Source: Dolomedes plantarius
Lineage: Eukaryota > Arthropoda > Arachnida > Araneae > Dolomedidae
Reading direction: 5' to 3'
Assembly (NCBI GenBank): GCA_907164885.2
Contig: OU015493.1
Span: forward strand, 51,781,996-51,845,995
DNA length: 64,000 nt
The translations under genes and the position numbers were made by a program. The notes beneath the pieces were generated by a model. That model saw only the letters and a program-made list of their open reading frames with translations. It was not told the origin of the DNA and made no database searches. The first letter of the stretch is position 1; every line of letters begins with the position of its first letter. Below, in pieces: positions 32,504 through 44,550 of this stretch.

Positions 32504-33666
32504 CAGTCCTTCCCAAAGTGGTCTATATCGACCCCCAGGGGCCGATATAGATCTGAAAGGGGTCCATGCCAGTGAAAATGGAAATTGGGGGTTCATGAGA
32601 TGTAAATGGGGGTCCACGAGTTAGACAGGTGGTCACCAAAATTTTGGCTTCCTTGAAATGTAATAATCCGCTTAACACAAATAATACCTATGGAGGTATT
32701 TACGTAATACGAGTACTTTCATATAATAGATAGATAGATTTCCTAATTATATGTATATTTCATAAAATTGTGTAAGAAATCTATTCACTTTTCAGTCGAA
32801 GTATGTTAACTTGTGTTACGGCATCATGGACTTTTGAACTGGAACAGTTACAGCGAGGGCCAGCAGGTGGCTGTTAGATTGAACTCGCCAGTTTCCCAAT
32901 TTGGCACAGACAAACTGCCAGGATGATGACCTTTCAGCCTACGTTCAACATTTAAATGTCCTTCACACAGACTTTGAAATAGGTTTGAAGATGTATTGAC
33001 TATAGAAGTACCACAGTGGATTATCGATCCATACGGTGACATTGAAAAAACGGATGTCATGTTACAAGAACTGATCTGTATAATCACCAACGAAGAACTT
33101 AAGGTGCAGTTTAGGAAGGGATATCAACAATTCTGGCTTCAGAGAGACATACCTGTTACATACCCTGAATTATGGACTATCACGAGAAAGTTTTTGATAG
33201 CTTTTTCATCTTCATATCTCGTGGAAAGGGGTTCAACGCGGTTGTCAATCTCCTTACAATAAAAAAAAGAAACAGATTGGAAATCACTCGCCGAGGAGAT
33301 TTAAGGTTAAACCTGACTAAATTGAAGCCAAATATTGAAATTTTGCTATCAAAGCATCAGGCTCATCCCTCCCATTAAAAGCATTGATTTTGTTGTGTAT
33401 TTATTTTATGTAAAAATGTTACTAGATTTGCATTTTCTGAAGTTTTAATTAATAAATGTATAACTATAAAACTTAACATATTTTTTATTTTAAAATTTTT
33501 CACTCTACAGTAAACCTTCTCAAAGCGAGTAACTCTATGTCAGCTTCAAAAACACTTTTAAAGTTGATGAAATTGTAAAAAAATTAGTATTAGGATAGCA
33601 GGGGGTCTATCAAAACAGAAAAAATCGGCACGGGGTCTACAGGACAAACAAGTTTGGGGACCTCTA
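32504..33666 (+). mobile_element. hAT-Buster-like element nested in the first hAT
   Basis: Exact 8-bp TSD CTCTAAAG at 32496-32503 and 33667-33674. Ends CAGTCCTTCCCAAAG and (reverse complement) TAGAGGTCCCCAAAC are imperfect TIRs. It carries only the C-terminal part of a SCAND3/ZBED-like transposase, so it is a deletion derivative. Confidence 0.88.
32930..33378 (+). pseudogene. SCAND3/ZBED-like hAT transposase, C-terminal fragment
   Basis: Reads VPQWIIDPYGDIE, PVTYPELWTITRKFLIAF, SSYLVERG, then after a frameshift near 33225 continues as VVNLLTIKKRNRLEI, RGDLRLNLTKLKPNIE and KHQAHPSH before the stop at 33376-33378. This is the dimerisation tail of hAT proteins of the SCAND3/ZBED5 kind. Another shift lies near 32977-32980. 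Confidence 0.85.
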
Positions 33667-33674
33667 CTCTAAAG

Positions 33675-34225
33675 TGTAAAAGGTCACGAAAATTGCCGTC
33701 GTTTTATTCTGGCTTCTGCATATCAATTATAGGTCTATAATCTCTATGACCTCTCAATGAGATTCCCTGTCTCCGACATAATATAATTAAGGTTTCAATA
33801 ATTGGAATCAAACGCCTTCGATTCCTTTCAGTTTGATTTCTGAGTCCTTTATCAATCTGCAAATCCACTGGCTGTTGCTTTTTTTCATCTATGGAGAGGA
33901 AGTTTGCTGCTTTCAGAGTGCTTGTTTTATGATAACCCGACTCGTCATGCCTTCGACACTCCTCTACAGCATCCTTCTAATTGTCAAATTTGTTTTTAAC
34001 AAGCTTTCCTAGAGGCTGACCTCCACGACCAGCCCAACTTGCACAAAAAAGTGTACATGATTTGCAAAACGCGCCATCCAGATACTTGGAGTAAGTCAGC
34101 CATTTTTAACGGTCTAGCCATCGATGTTGAAACTTTAGATTTCTTTTTCCTGATGAAGGAAATGGGTAGGAAGGATTGGGTGTCCATGCGTCACGAAGAA
34201 GGTATAGCTTTTCCTCATCTGTGAG
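33675..34225 (-). pseudogene. hAT (ZMYM1-like) transposase, TTF-type zinc finger segment
   Basis: From acceptor TTTTTAG at 34226 the frame reads LTDEEKLYLLRDAWTPNP, then FQHRWLDR, WLTYSKYLDGAFCKSCTLF (zinc-finger Cys pair), QPLGKLVKNKFDN and RRHDESGYHK. In-frame stops lie after WLDR, after KFDN and in MQKPE. The pattern W-L-x-Y-S with GAFC-x2-C-x-LF is typical of TTF-type fingers in this hAT group. Confidence 0.8.
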
Positions 34226-34682
34226 CTAAAAAATTAAATTGAATACTCAAATAAATAATATTTAAAGTATGGTGAAAATTTAATGGAAATTAAATTAAAA
34301 TTGTTAACAGATTAAATGCTTTTGCAAATTGTCGATCCACTCCAAACCTCAATCGATTTATTTTGAATCGGGAAATATTTTTCTGATTGGAGTTTTTTCG
34401 CTTGAAGGACCGTATAAAAATTTTAAAATGTTGTGAAAATCGATCGCCTGAATTTTTTTATTATCATGATCTTATTTCTTACCTAATTTGGAACATGCTG
34501 ATAAAGTATGTTTTGACTTTAGTAAAAATATTAATAACAATCTTAGCATTTGTTTCAATTTTGTTAAGGAAAAATATAAAATGACTGATTGACTAATAAA
34601 AAATTCAATTATTGACGAATAATATAAAATTAAAAAAAAAATATTTTTGCATTTTTACAAATTTTTTTCAACATTAACATAC

Positions 34683-34907
34683 CTTTTGGGCTCCTTCCAA
34701 AGATCTGTTTAATAGAAACCTGATATTTTTCTCAGCTGCAATTGTGCATTCAACTGCTGCAGAGGTACATGTCCCAGAATTTCTAACAGAATCATCATGC
34801 TGCAATGTCGAAGGAACACGTGTATCTTCCTCTTGTTTTGGCTTTTTTCGCAAAAAATGAATAGATCGTTCCTTTCCTCTTTTTGTTTCTTCCATTTCAC
34901 ACACCAC
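34683..34907 (-). pseudogene. hAT (ZMYM1-like) transposase, exon 1
   Basis: ORF from Met 34907 (MVCEMEETKRGKERSIHF) to GAGCCCAAAAG followed by a GTATGT donor at 34682. The reading frame joins in phase across the intron to the exon at 34225, giving GAQK then LTDEEK. The region is basic and polar, as expected ahead of the zinc finger. Confidence 0.6.
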
Positions 34908-34989
34908 ACAAAGAAAAGGTCAGACTCACGGTAAATGAAATAAATTATTTTCACACTCCTTTTGCCAAAAGATTTCAAATTCGAATTTT

Positions 34990-35756
34990 ATAGCGTTCCG
35001 ATTACCTACTATACATTGGTAAGTCTAAGTTGTGTCCAAAAATGGCCCATCATTTAGAATGTCAAGAAAAACCACCCGTGGCCGAACAGTCTTTCCAACC
35101 TTTATTTGGTAGTCGGGTGTGCTGTCAATCAATGGACAAACGTTTGTTGGCAGTTTATGCCTGTGAGCTATCAACGTACTCGCAGAGGACAAAAAGTAGA
35201 GTACAAAACACATAAGAAAAAATGCATTCAAGCCCTTGAAGCTCTCTATAACCACTGACACAGTACAAGTTGTGTATCTGGCGACCGAAAGTATGCAGAT
35301 CGGCCGGATGTGGCTCGACCAATCGAATATGTTGCCTGAACTAAAAATAGCAGTGGGCCTTGCGTCTGTGTGTGTCTAATGTGTGTTCGTATCTGGGTGT
35401 TTTTGTAACCGTAGTTATGTTAAATACATTGTTAGTTGTTTAACATCGTATCTATATTTTTTTTTCATTGGACCCATTATTTTTGAAGTATCATCAAAAT
35501 ACAACAGTACAAAAGGCTTAAAATTTATTCAAAGGGTAGGAAAAACTTTCCTACATTCGACTGTGTTGCTCTTTCTACGTTTTGACAAAAGCTCGTGGAC
35601 AATAGGGAAAAAAAGGTATGTGAGTAAATACGATTAGACTAGACAGACTGGATGACTTTTTTTTATATTTTAAAGGCATAAAATTTTACTGTTTCAATGT
35701 AAGAACAGTCCTTAAGAACATTTAAATTTAATTTAAAGTTGGTATTTTTCAAAATA
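34990..35756. other. Unassigned stretch between two transposons
   Basis: No confident gene. A minus-strand ORF at 35025-35261 (78 codons) has a hydrophobic start and a basic C-terminal segment, but I do not recognise it. Confidence 0.4.
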
Positions 35757-38077
35757 CAGTTGGCTCTCTGTTTAACGACGCTCTACTTAACGATCTCTGT
35801 TTAAGGACGATATTTCCCAGTCCCGGCCCCTACGACGTAGAAAAATTCTATTTAAAGACGACGTTGTTTCTGTTTAACGACGAATTTCTTTTACATGATA
35901 AACTTTTTCCTCAACATTTTATGCGCAGGAGGGGAACCTTCTGTGGGGGAAAACAAGTTTGGTTTCAATAACAGACCTGGAATTTCCGTGATGTTTGCAA
36001 TGTTGCAATCATAGACTTGTTGCAGTTGGGAAAACGGGGGGGGGGGGAATTACTGTTTCTCAGAAGATCGAATATTCTTCCATGGAGCTCTTAGAGTGGG
36101 AGCTGAATCACTCTATTATCCCTACCATCTGTTGTCATGTGACTTACGAACTGTCCAATAACAACCCTCTCTCACTTCTTCCGGGAAGCAGATGTTCATG
36201 TTTAGAGAATTCATGGTTGTGTATAGGAGCTCATTCCAGTACGAATACGAGGTGAGCAGAGCAAAATGGCATCAAAGCGAAAGTATCTTACGCTACAAGA
36301 AAAGATGAAAATTATTGAAGACTGGGAAGAAAGTGTTGTAATAACAAAAGTCCAATTCGCAAGACAATTTCAGCTACCCGAGTCTACTCTCAAAGGTATT
36401 TTAGCAAGCAAAGAGAAAATTCTTGAAGCAGCACAAAAATTTGGTTTGAGATCCATTTCCAAACGGCAGAAAATTCAATGTGGTCGATCAGAAGAGTTTG
36501 ATAAGGCAGTCCTGCAATGGTTTCATGAAGCAAGAGCATCCAACATTCCCATTTCTGGAGTGATATTTAAAGAAAATGCTATAGTTCTGGCAGAAAAGTT
36601 TGGAATGCAAAATTTTCAGGCTTCGGGTGGTTGGCTAGCAAAGTTCAAAGAAAGATATGGGCTTAAAAACATATTTGACGACATATAATATGTTTTTAAA
36701 TAGGTTTTTAAAACATATTTGACGAAAGTGGCTCCGTGGATGAAAAAATAGTGGAAGAATGGAAAATAGTGCTGAAGGGGGTATTAGATGGATATGAGAA
36801 CATATTCAATGCAGATGAGACGGGCCTATTCTACAATATGGTGCTTAATAAAACTTTAACGTATATGGGCGAAAAGTGCTTTGGTGGAAAACACAGTAAG
36901 GAACGATTGACTGTTTTACTGTGCACTAATTCGGATGGATCTGAGAAATTTCCTCCACTAGTTATAGGCAAATCAAAGCAACCAAAGTGTTTTAAGAATA
37001 TCACCAGGAAACCTTGTGAGTACCGGAATATTAATAAAGCGTGGACATCACAAATTTTTATTGACTGGATTAGAAAATTTTATGCAAAAATGCATCAAGA
37101 AAAGAGAAGAATTTTACTTTTAATCTACCGTTGCACTGCATATACTCCAAATATCCCTGGACTTACAAATTTGGCTATTCATTTCTTACCAGCTAATTGC
37201 ACTAGCAAGTTGCAGTCATTAGACCTGAGTATCATTCGCAGTGTGAAAGCATACTGCAGAAAGTCTTTAATTAGGAAATTAATAAACAATTCGGCTGACA
37301 GGCCGAATTATTAAAATTAGAAAAATTACGATCTTGGAAGCCATGCCCATGACAACATCAGCATGGAAAGAAGTTTCTTCATCCACAATAAAAATGTGCT
37401 TTCGCGTTGCTGGAATTCACAAAGATATTTTAGTGGAACTGCAAAGTACGGATGCAGAAATCAACGAAGATGACATTACCCCTGAAGAATGGAGTAGTCT
37501 TGTTGAAGATTAGGATGTTTCAATTCAAAATTTCTACAATTGTGATGAATCTGTTTTAACAACAGATTACAGAAATAGAGAACAAATTTAGGAAGATATA
37601 GTAAATGAAAACACAGTGTCAGACGAAGAAGGTGAAGTTGAAGACACGGAAACGAGACACTGCCACTGTCTTACACAGATGCAACTTATGCTCTAGATGT
37701 TCTCTATATTACATCGAATATGTAGAATATGGAAGATGACACATTTAACATTTTAGAAAATCTGGTAAAGAGAATAACGAAAACAAGGTGAAAAATGAAG
37801 ATATCAACACTTTTTGACTTTTTAAAAACCTAATTTATTGTATTGTTTGTACTCTTTTATCAATGTAATTTAAAATAACTTTTTGGGAATAAAATAATAA
37901 TGATAATAAAAATAATATTTTTAAACACGCCAATATATTAAGAAATATATTGACAGTCCTAAGCCCGTAAAGTGTGAAGGGAAATATTATTTTTTCACAA
38001 ATTCTGTTTAACGGCGATCTCTACTTAAGGACGATTTTTCCCGGTCCCTTGAAAGTCGTTACACAAAGAGCCAACTG
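35757..38077 (+). mobile_element. Tigger/pogo-like DNA transposon, 2,321 bp, both ends present
   Basis: Flanked by TA at 35755-35756 and 38078-38079. TIRs: CAGTTGGCTCTCTGTTTAAC on the left and, reverse complement of the right, CAGTTGGCTCTTTGTGTAAC. Subterminal TTTAACGACG and TTAAGGACGAT motifs repeat on both sides. Between them lies a broken CENP-B-like transposase. Confidence 0.93.
36266..37510 (+). pseudogene. Tigger/pogo transposase, broken
   Basis: The first frame (ATG 36266) has the psq-type HTH (KRKYLTLQEKMKIIEDWE) and a CENP-B-type HTH ending GWLAKFKERYGLKN. It stops at 36686-36688 within a short local duplication (ACATATTTGACGA at both sides of 36700). The next frame (36736-37314) holds the DDE_1 domain: first Asp in FNADETGLF, RLTVLLCTNSDGSEK, then ILLLIYRCTAY where the catalytic Asp-Asn is replaced by Tyr-Arg, and the third Asp in LQSLDLSIIRSVKAY. 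Stop at 37312-37314; a shifted frame continues with MTTSAWKEVSS to about 37513. The second catalytic Asp is lost, so the protein is dead as well as frameshifted. Confidence 0.9.
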
Positions 38078-38129
38078 TAATTGTTAAAAGAGTAGCAATA
38101 TCTAATTAAATAATATATGTAATCAGAAC

Positions 38130-38182
38130 CAATAGGGGGGATTTAACCCCCATCAACCCCTCCCTGCGTACGCCACTAGATC
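38130..38182. mobile_element. Fragment of the CAGTGGCGTAGC-type MITE
   Basis: CCCTCCCTGCGTACGCCACT resembles the right end of the MITE at 10574-10741. No partner end or TSD found. Confidence 0.4.
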
Positions 38183-38317
38183 GATGAGCTGATTTTTTGG
38201 ATCTGAGGGTCCGTTTTCAGTAATGGTGTACATAGTCAAATTATCTGCACTTTGCATTCTTTATGCTACGCACAGATTACTTTGAATAAAGGCGACATTT
38301 TTACACATTCGTAAGGT

Positions 38318-38470
38318 CTTCGCATTGCTCTGAGAGTCAGCGTTACTCGCATCGAAATATTTTTAACCAATCGTAGACCTTAACACTTTCGTGGCTAATC
38401 GTTTGGAGGTCTGTTATTGGTTAAAAATATTTCGATGCGAGACGCTGACGCTCCTCTCTGGATGCAATGC
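38318..38470. mobile_element. Foldback MITE, Harbinger-like family
   Basis: GCATCGAAATATTTTTAACC on the left is mirrored as GGTTAAAAATATTTCGATGC on the right, with outer GCATTGC ends. The core GGCTAATCGTTTGGAGGT is shared with the two MITEs that follow and with the copy in PPIH intron 3. Confidence 0.7.
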
Positions 38471-38511
38471 GATCAAGGTTAAAAGGCCTGTTCACATAGA
38501 ATCCGTAAGCG

Positions 38512-38693
38512 TTAGGGGCCTGTTCACATAGGAGTCCGGTAGCGGAGCGTTAAAGGAAAGATGACGTTGAGACGAAAATAAACCAATCATAGGCGTTAAA
38601 AATTTCGTTGCTAATCGTTTGGAGGTTTGTAATTGGTTAAATATATTTCAATACTTTAATGCTCCGCTACCGGACTCCTATGTGAACAGGCCC
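38512..38693. mobile_element. Harbinger-like MITE, about 182 bp
   Basis: Starts TTAGGGGCCTGTTCACATAG and ends with the inverted sequence CTATGTGAACAGGCCC. The terminal inverted repeats extend through AGTCCGGTAGCGGAGCGTTA for about 40 bp. Confidence 0.85.
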
Positions 38694-38900
38694 ATAGGAG
38701 TCCGGTAGCGAAACGTTAAAGTATTGAAATATATTTAACCAATGAGAAACCTCCAAACGATTAGCAACAAAATTTTTAACGTCTATGACAGGTTTATTTC
38801 CGTCTCAGCGCCATCTTTCCTTTTATTGTGAGGGTCAGTGATTGGTTTAAAATAAGTCAATACGAATTACGCGGACGCATACGGGTGAACAAGCCCAAAG
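38694..38900. mobile_element. Second Harbinger-like MITE, inverted against the first
   Basis: Begins CATAGGAGTCCGGTAGCG directly after the first copy, and its body is the reverse complement of the first copy's body (GAAACCTCCAAACGATTAGC against GCTAATCGTTTGGAGGTTT). It ends near CGGGTGAACAAGCCC. Confidence 0.8.
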
Positions 38901-41900
38901 GCTATATGCGTTTTTTTTTCAAATAAAGTATAAAATTCCATGTAACATTATGCAACGGCTCTTAGTTTAAGTCTTCATCCCCCCCCCCCCCAATTCCCAT
39001 CAAAGGAATTATACATCTTTCCTCGTGTTTGAAATCTACTCTGCTATACTGACGTAGTTACCTGATAGTTCGATTTTGATTGCTTTTCGGTATAGTTGAG
39101 TATGGGAAATTTGGTGTTCTGACTTTTTGTAGTGTCTTATAAAATGTTCCTCGTAATTTTTTTTTCAAAATGAGTATGTATCAAGCTTTTCTAATACTTA
39201 TCAAATAGTGAGATAAGATGTATTTTAAAAATTTACATGTGTGATTTTTAGTTTTAACATTCATGAACTTAAAAAGATATATAGAAGGTGGGAGATTTTG
39301 TCTTTGGACTGGTTTATACTTGGACCGTTAATAGTTATAGTATGTTAAGATGAATCGATGAACCCGCTAAAGACTCAGGATAATTTGTTCCTCAAAAGTG
39401 TCCACAAATAAAATGTAGAAACAAGATCGTATTGCTTGCTCAGTCAAACTGTAGAACAACAACAAAAGCAGAAACGTCTATCCGCTTCAAAAGAACTTAA
39501 AATATAATAAAACAACCATAAAATCAATTCGCTCGCAGACAGCTGTACATAAATCTAGGAAGGAGATCTGGTACTTAAACATCACACCAAGATCCTCTTG
39601 TCTTGGTGCGTGTTGTTGTTGTCGTGCCTAGGAATAGCGCAGAAGAAAAAAATAATTTGCACTATTCATAGAAGAGGGGTGCCATTGCCTCGAAAGAGGT
39701 TGGACTTCTACCTGTCGTTCCGCGAGCGGTATTTTATTTCCCTTCTGCCACCCAATTGAAATTCAAGTGGAGGCATTTCCAATCCCTCACCTCTCGTGTT
39801 TTTTATGCAATTGAAACAAACGATAATAAGAAAATAAAAACTATTAATAATGTTTTCTGTAATGGCAATCATTTACAATTGCTCGACTGATTTAGATTTA
39901 AAATGCGAATTGTTCTTTTTAATGTAATATTTTCCTATCTTTTTTTATATCATTATTTTCAACCCTGTGTAAGTAATCAGGTATTTTAAAGATTCTTTTT
40001 AATTTATGATATTTTATATTCTGTAGTCTTACGTAAACAGTCTGATAGTTTAATTTTTACTTTACCTAAAAATTTAGTTTAAGGAGTGTTAAGTTTTATG
40101 TCTTGAATTTCCAACTACCCAGAATCCTTAGCTTTGGTAAGTTCAACTTTAGTATTTTGTGTAACGCTATTTTTAATTATGTAAGAAATACAAATGAAAA
40201 ATATTGTTTCATTTTCAGAATTAAGAACACTTCGTAATTTTTTAACAATAAATGTTTATGATTAAATCTAGCTGTGTGTATGTTTAAATAAAACTTAAAA
40301 TTTCTTAAAAGTATTACCGTCGATTTCTATTTACAGTTCTTAGATTCACGATGGTACTTCACACAGATTTTTGTGGCATATTTATTTCTGATTTGAAACA
40401 AATGTAATATATATAACTCTATGTGAACCTTAAATACTTGGAGATGCATAATTTTTTCGAATGGGAACTAAGCTACGTCTGGAGAAACTGCATGAGAAAA
40501 AAGCAAATGTTATATATTTCTCCTCGAATTATGCTAATTTGTTTGAATATTTTTAAGAGGGAAACATTCTTCCATAATTCTATCCATCAAAGGATTAATG
40601 CATTTCAGTCATTTGTGTATTACCTTCCATAATCATATATTACTTGCTTCAGAATATCTGTAATAACTGTGTAAGTTTTGATTTAGTATGATTTTGGGAA
40701 TAAATTTGCGAAGAAAGTTTGTTCACTTTTGAGCTAATGTTTCTTTTATCCTATGTATTACGTTTAATCTAAGACAGCATAAAAACGTAAGTATGATATA
40801 AGTGATTCAGCCTACTTATTTGAACTGTACCCTTAGTTTGTTTTGACAGAATCATCTAAGTTGATAGGACTCGCGAAAAGAAAAAAAAGTCTGTTAGATA
40901 ACTTGAAATTGCTGACGGAAACTATAACTTATCCTTAATTCAGGTATTAGCATCAAGTACCAACGACAATATCTTGTTCTTAAGTGCTGTCTACTTTGAA
41001 TCACAAAATGGTATAATGGCTTTCATAGAGATAAAACGGTGTAAAATTATATAACGACAACGTGATTTTCAATTTTATTTAAAAAATCCTTGGGCATTTA
41101 GTTTCTGAAAAACAACAAAATTTAGTTCTTTACTGATGTTTATTTGTGTAATATACTTTACTACGACTCTAATAGATGATATATACTTCAGGCGTTGCTA
41201 CATGGTAAATACTTTTTTTCTTCACTTTTATTTAAAAAAAGCCTGGCAACACTGGTATAGCGAATTAAAAAATCTCTAAGACTTGTTTAATTCTTTTTTA
41301 AACTTTTATGGAGGATAAAATTGTATCGAAATTTACATTTACCTCTTAAATTTATTATCTATTCTCTGACATGCATTTATTTTCTATCTCGCTAGATTTT
41401 GGAATTATGCAAATTTAGAGTATAATTCTTGTAAAGAATAGTTGTCATTTATAAAGAAAATGTTTCATGTTTGTGTTTATCTGCGAACGTTAACCCTTTT
41501 TCAGAGTTTAAACAGGATTAAAAAATTGGAATTATAACATCCAAGAATACAGCTTTCGTTTTAAGCTTTTTTAAAAACTGAATCATTTGACACCAAGTGA
41601 GAAAAGTAGTTTAAACTGCAGTTAATAAATAGAAGAATTAAGTGGTAAAAAGAGGGCATACAAAAGTTGTTCCGTCTCCCTAGAGTAAGATAAAAACTTG
41701 AGGAATCCGCATAAATGTTAAAAAAGGTAAGATTATTTTTTTCTTACTGGAGTTAATCTGAAATGTAGATTTTTAAACAGATTTTTTTTTTTTAAACCGT
41801 GTCGGATTAAAACAAATCGTGCAGGCAGAATGATTTTTCTTAAACCATGTTAAAAGAAAATCGTGTAAAAAATTTATATAATCACTCACATTTACATACA

Positions 41901-42689
41901 TTTAATAAAAATTAATAACAGAGAAACTTAAAATTATTAAAATTTTTTTAGTATAGGTGTTGCCATTGAATGGATAAGGCTTAAGTTTTAACAGTAATAC
42001 TTAATAAATAGAAAAATAGATAAAAATGGTGAAAGGCGGATAAAGTATCGAATTGATAAGAAATGTACTCAACTGTTTCATACATCGTTTGTGTCAATTG
42101 ATTTTATTTTACCATGTTTTTATTAACTCGCTTTCTTGTTTGTTTGTGTGTGTGTATGTTTGTCCGGTACAAATATTGCAATCGATTTTTAACTAACTTC
42201 CCAACTAGCTAGACATTTGAAACTTTTAGAATAGCTCAGAACACGATGACAATGCATTATTTTAATACTTTTAGCCATCTTTAAGCAGAATTAAATTCAT
42301 TTTCAGTTTTTCAGTTAATTTTGTTTTGTAGACTGATGCAGCCATCTGTCGACCGGGACGGGAACTAAAAGTTAAACGCAAGTTAACTTCCAATTAACTT
42401 TTTCTTAAACGTTGATGGGATAATTCATCAAAAAAATTTTAAAAAAGTATCTAATAATACATAGAATTGTCAAGTTTATGATTCAACAGAAAATTTAAAA
42501 ACATGGTATATAAAAAGTTCTTTTTATCTTGTAATTATTGAATTTTCAGTCGGTCAATGCTATAAAACTGGCATGTTAAACTTCATAAATTATATTAAAT
42601 TTGGGTAAAGCTTTTGCTATAAATGTTTAATCTCTCAGATCAAATTATAGTTCAAAACAGATAGATTACTAAAATTCATATTTCAAAAT
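38901..42689. other. AT-rich intergenic DNA
   Basis: No supported gene or repeat. A 13-base C run is at 38979-38991. The ORF at 40423-40632 has no recognisable feature. Confidence 0.6.
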
Positions 42690-43659
42690 GCATTGACCAG
42701 GGATGGCCAACTTGCGGCCCGGCAGGACTTTTTAACCGTTCCACAGCATGAAAGCAATTGAAAAAAATACATAATTTTGTTATAAAAAGAAATACTTTAC
42801 TCATTATCGGATTCAACTGCACAATGAGATGTAAACAACAAATGTTACCAGTATTCAAAAGGATTAGGACGTTAAAAAAGTGATTGAAATAACATCCAAA
42901 AGGCATCATGGTTCAAATACGGAAAGATGGATTTATTTTATAGAAATATTTACGAATTTACAAACATACGCACGTCTGAATAACAGCTAACTCCTAAAAT
43001 GTAAATTTTCAAAAGAATCACGAACAAAAACATTTAATGTTGCCACTTCAATAAAACTAAAGTAACAAAATATTGTTATCTTCTAGATCTAACATCTTCC
43101 CACCTTAAGTTGACGGTAGAAAACTCAATACAAATAAACTTTAGATCACTTAAAATTTTGAAAAGTAAAGAAAATTAAATCAATGTTAACTTATTTCTAA
43201 AATGTCACTGAAAGTTAAGTAAAAAGTTGAACAGGAGTATATACGTTTAGTTTGTAGAGCCCTTGTAGCTCTACCTCTTCTTGTTTTAAACCTATCTTCA
43301 TCTAATTTTTGTCTAGTTGCATTGAGCTGTTTTGCTTAAGGATCTTATTTATTCGCGCGCGTATGAAATGCCTTTCTATTTTTTTTGCGTTCCTCAAACC
43401 AATCAGAAGAAACTTCTAATCTAAAGATTCGCTGTATGTGTCTTAAAAGTATACCCTTTTTCGTACTCAAACGTATATCTTTGGGCTCAAACGTATATCT
43501 TTCATATCTTTGGGCCATTTGTAAAATGCAACAGTTTTCCGCATACTCATACCGAGGGTGATGGGCCTTTCAGGCCCACTGGGTACCTCACGTAGTTCTT
43601 CTGTCCATGTCCATGTACTCAAACGTACTAATCTGTGAAATTGTCTCTTCCAGGCAATA

Positions 43660-44322
43660 GCTCAGTCACAAGATACAAATGCCGATCAATGCACTCTGTA
43701 TTATCATTCCCAATGAGCACATTGTCTCCAAGTTTGACTTGTTGATCGTTAATTTCGAGTTCCTGTTTTTGGCGATCCTACATAAATTCCAAAACAGGGC
43801 TAAATCGCTCTGGATCATTATTTTTGGTATATTACCATCCTCTGAAATTTTCCTTCAGCCATGACATGATGGGCTTCTTCAATGAATGACAATCTCATTT
43901 TCATCATTCAAACTGGTTACCAGATTGTCCACGTAGAAGCTTCGAATGAGTTTTTCAATAATTCCCTTATTATACTGGGAAGTTTCCAGATATTTCTTCA
44001 AATAAAGATCCCGCACAGCTGCTAAAAGAAACTGACTGCTTCTGACTTCAAGGACAACTCTTGTATAACTCATAATCTTCGTCTTTTTTTCTGAATTCCC
44101 ACCAGAAGAATTGAAGATAGTTGAGATCTTCAGGACGTATGCTGATTTGTAAAAATGCTTTCTCAATATCTGCAATGATGCATGTTTATACTCCCTGAAG
44201 GTTGGGAATCAGTTCCAGTAGATTTGGTCTAGTCTTCAAACACTGATTTAAGGAAGGGGACCCAGCTGACCGAGCAGAAGCGTCGAATATTGGGCACACA
44301 CTTAGTCGTACCTTGCTGCTTG
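43660..44322 (-). pseudogene. BEL/Pao reverse transcriptase fragment
   Basis: Across frames the minus strand reads CPIFDASARSAGSPSLNQ, TRPNLLELIPNLQG, ADIEKAFLQI, then (another frame) VVLEVRSSQFLLAAV and IRSFYVDNLVTSLND. These are standard Pao RT motifs, including the DIEKAF Asp and the YVDNLV box that holds the catalytic Asp in place of YXDD. One intact stretch is the 98-codon ORF 43879-44175. Immediately 5' it joins, after removing the LINE and the DD41D element, to HYLLHRPVV at 47340-48660. Confidence 0.85.
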
Positions 44323-44550
44323 ACAACAGGTCTTCCGCGTTAATCGCGATCTTTCCCGTAATTTCTATATTTCTTCAGGTGTTACTCAAGGTAACATTCT
44401 CGGCCCGACCCTGTTTAATTTTTACTTAAATGATATTCCTAGAGGAATTAATACTCTTCTTGCCCTCTATACGGACGATACAGCTATTCTCTCTACCTCT
44501 CACAACATTATCTTGCCAGTCAGATCCAACGGCATATCGACACTTTAGAG

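Larger units (their letters stand above)
30913..34907 (-). mobile_element. hAT-superfamily element with ZMYM1/DUF4371-like transposase, interrupted
   Basis: A two-exon transposase gene on the minus strand with a second hAT-derived element (32504-33666) nested in it. The element's own terminal inverted repeats were not identified, so the span given is the coding extent only. The nested insertion reuses the 8-bp CTCTAAAG and lies between the N-terminal zinc finger segment and the catalytic domain. Confidence 0.85.

Noticed and set aside
35025..35261. 78-codon minus-strand ORF as a retroelement end
   Set aside because: The basic C-terminal segment loosely resembles pol tails, but the match is too weak to assign.
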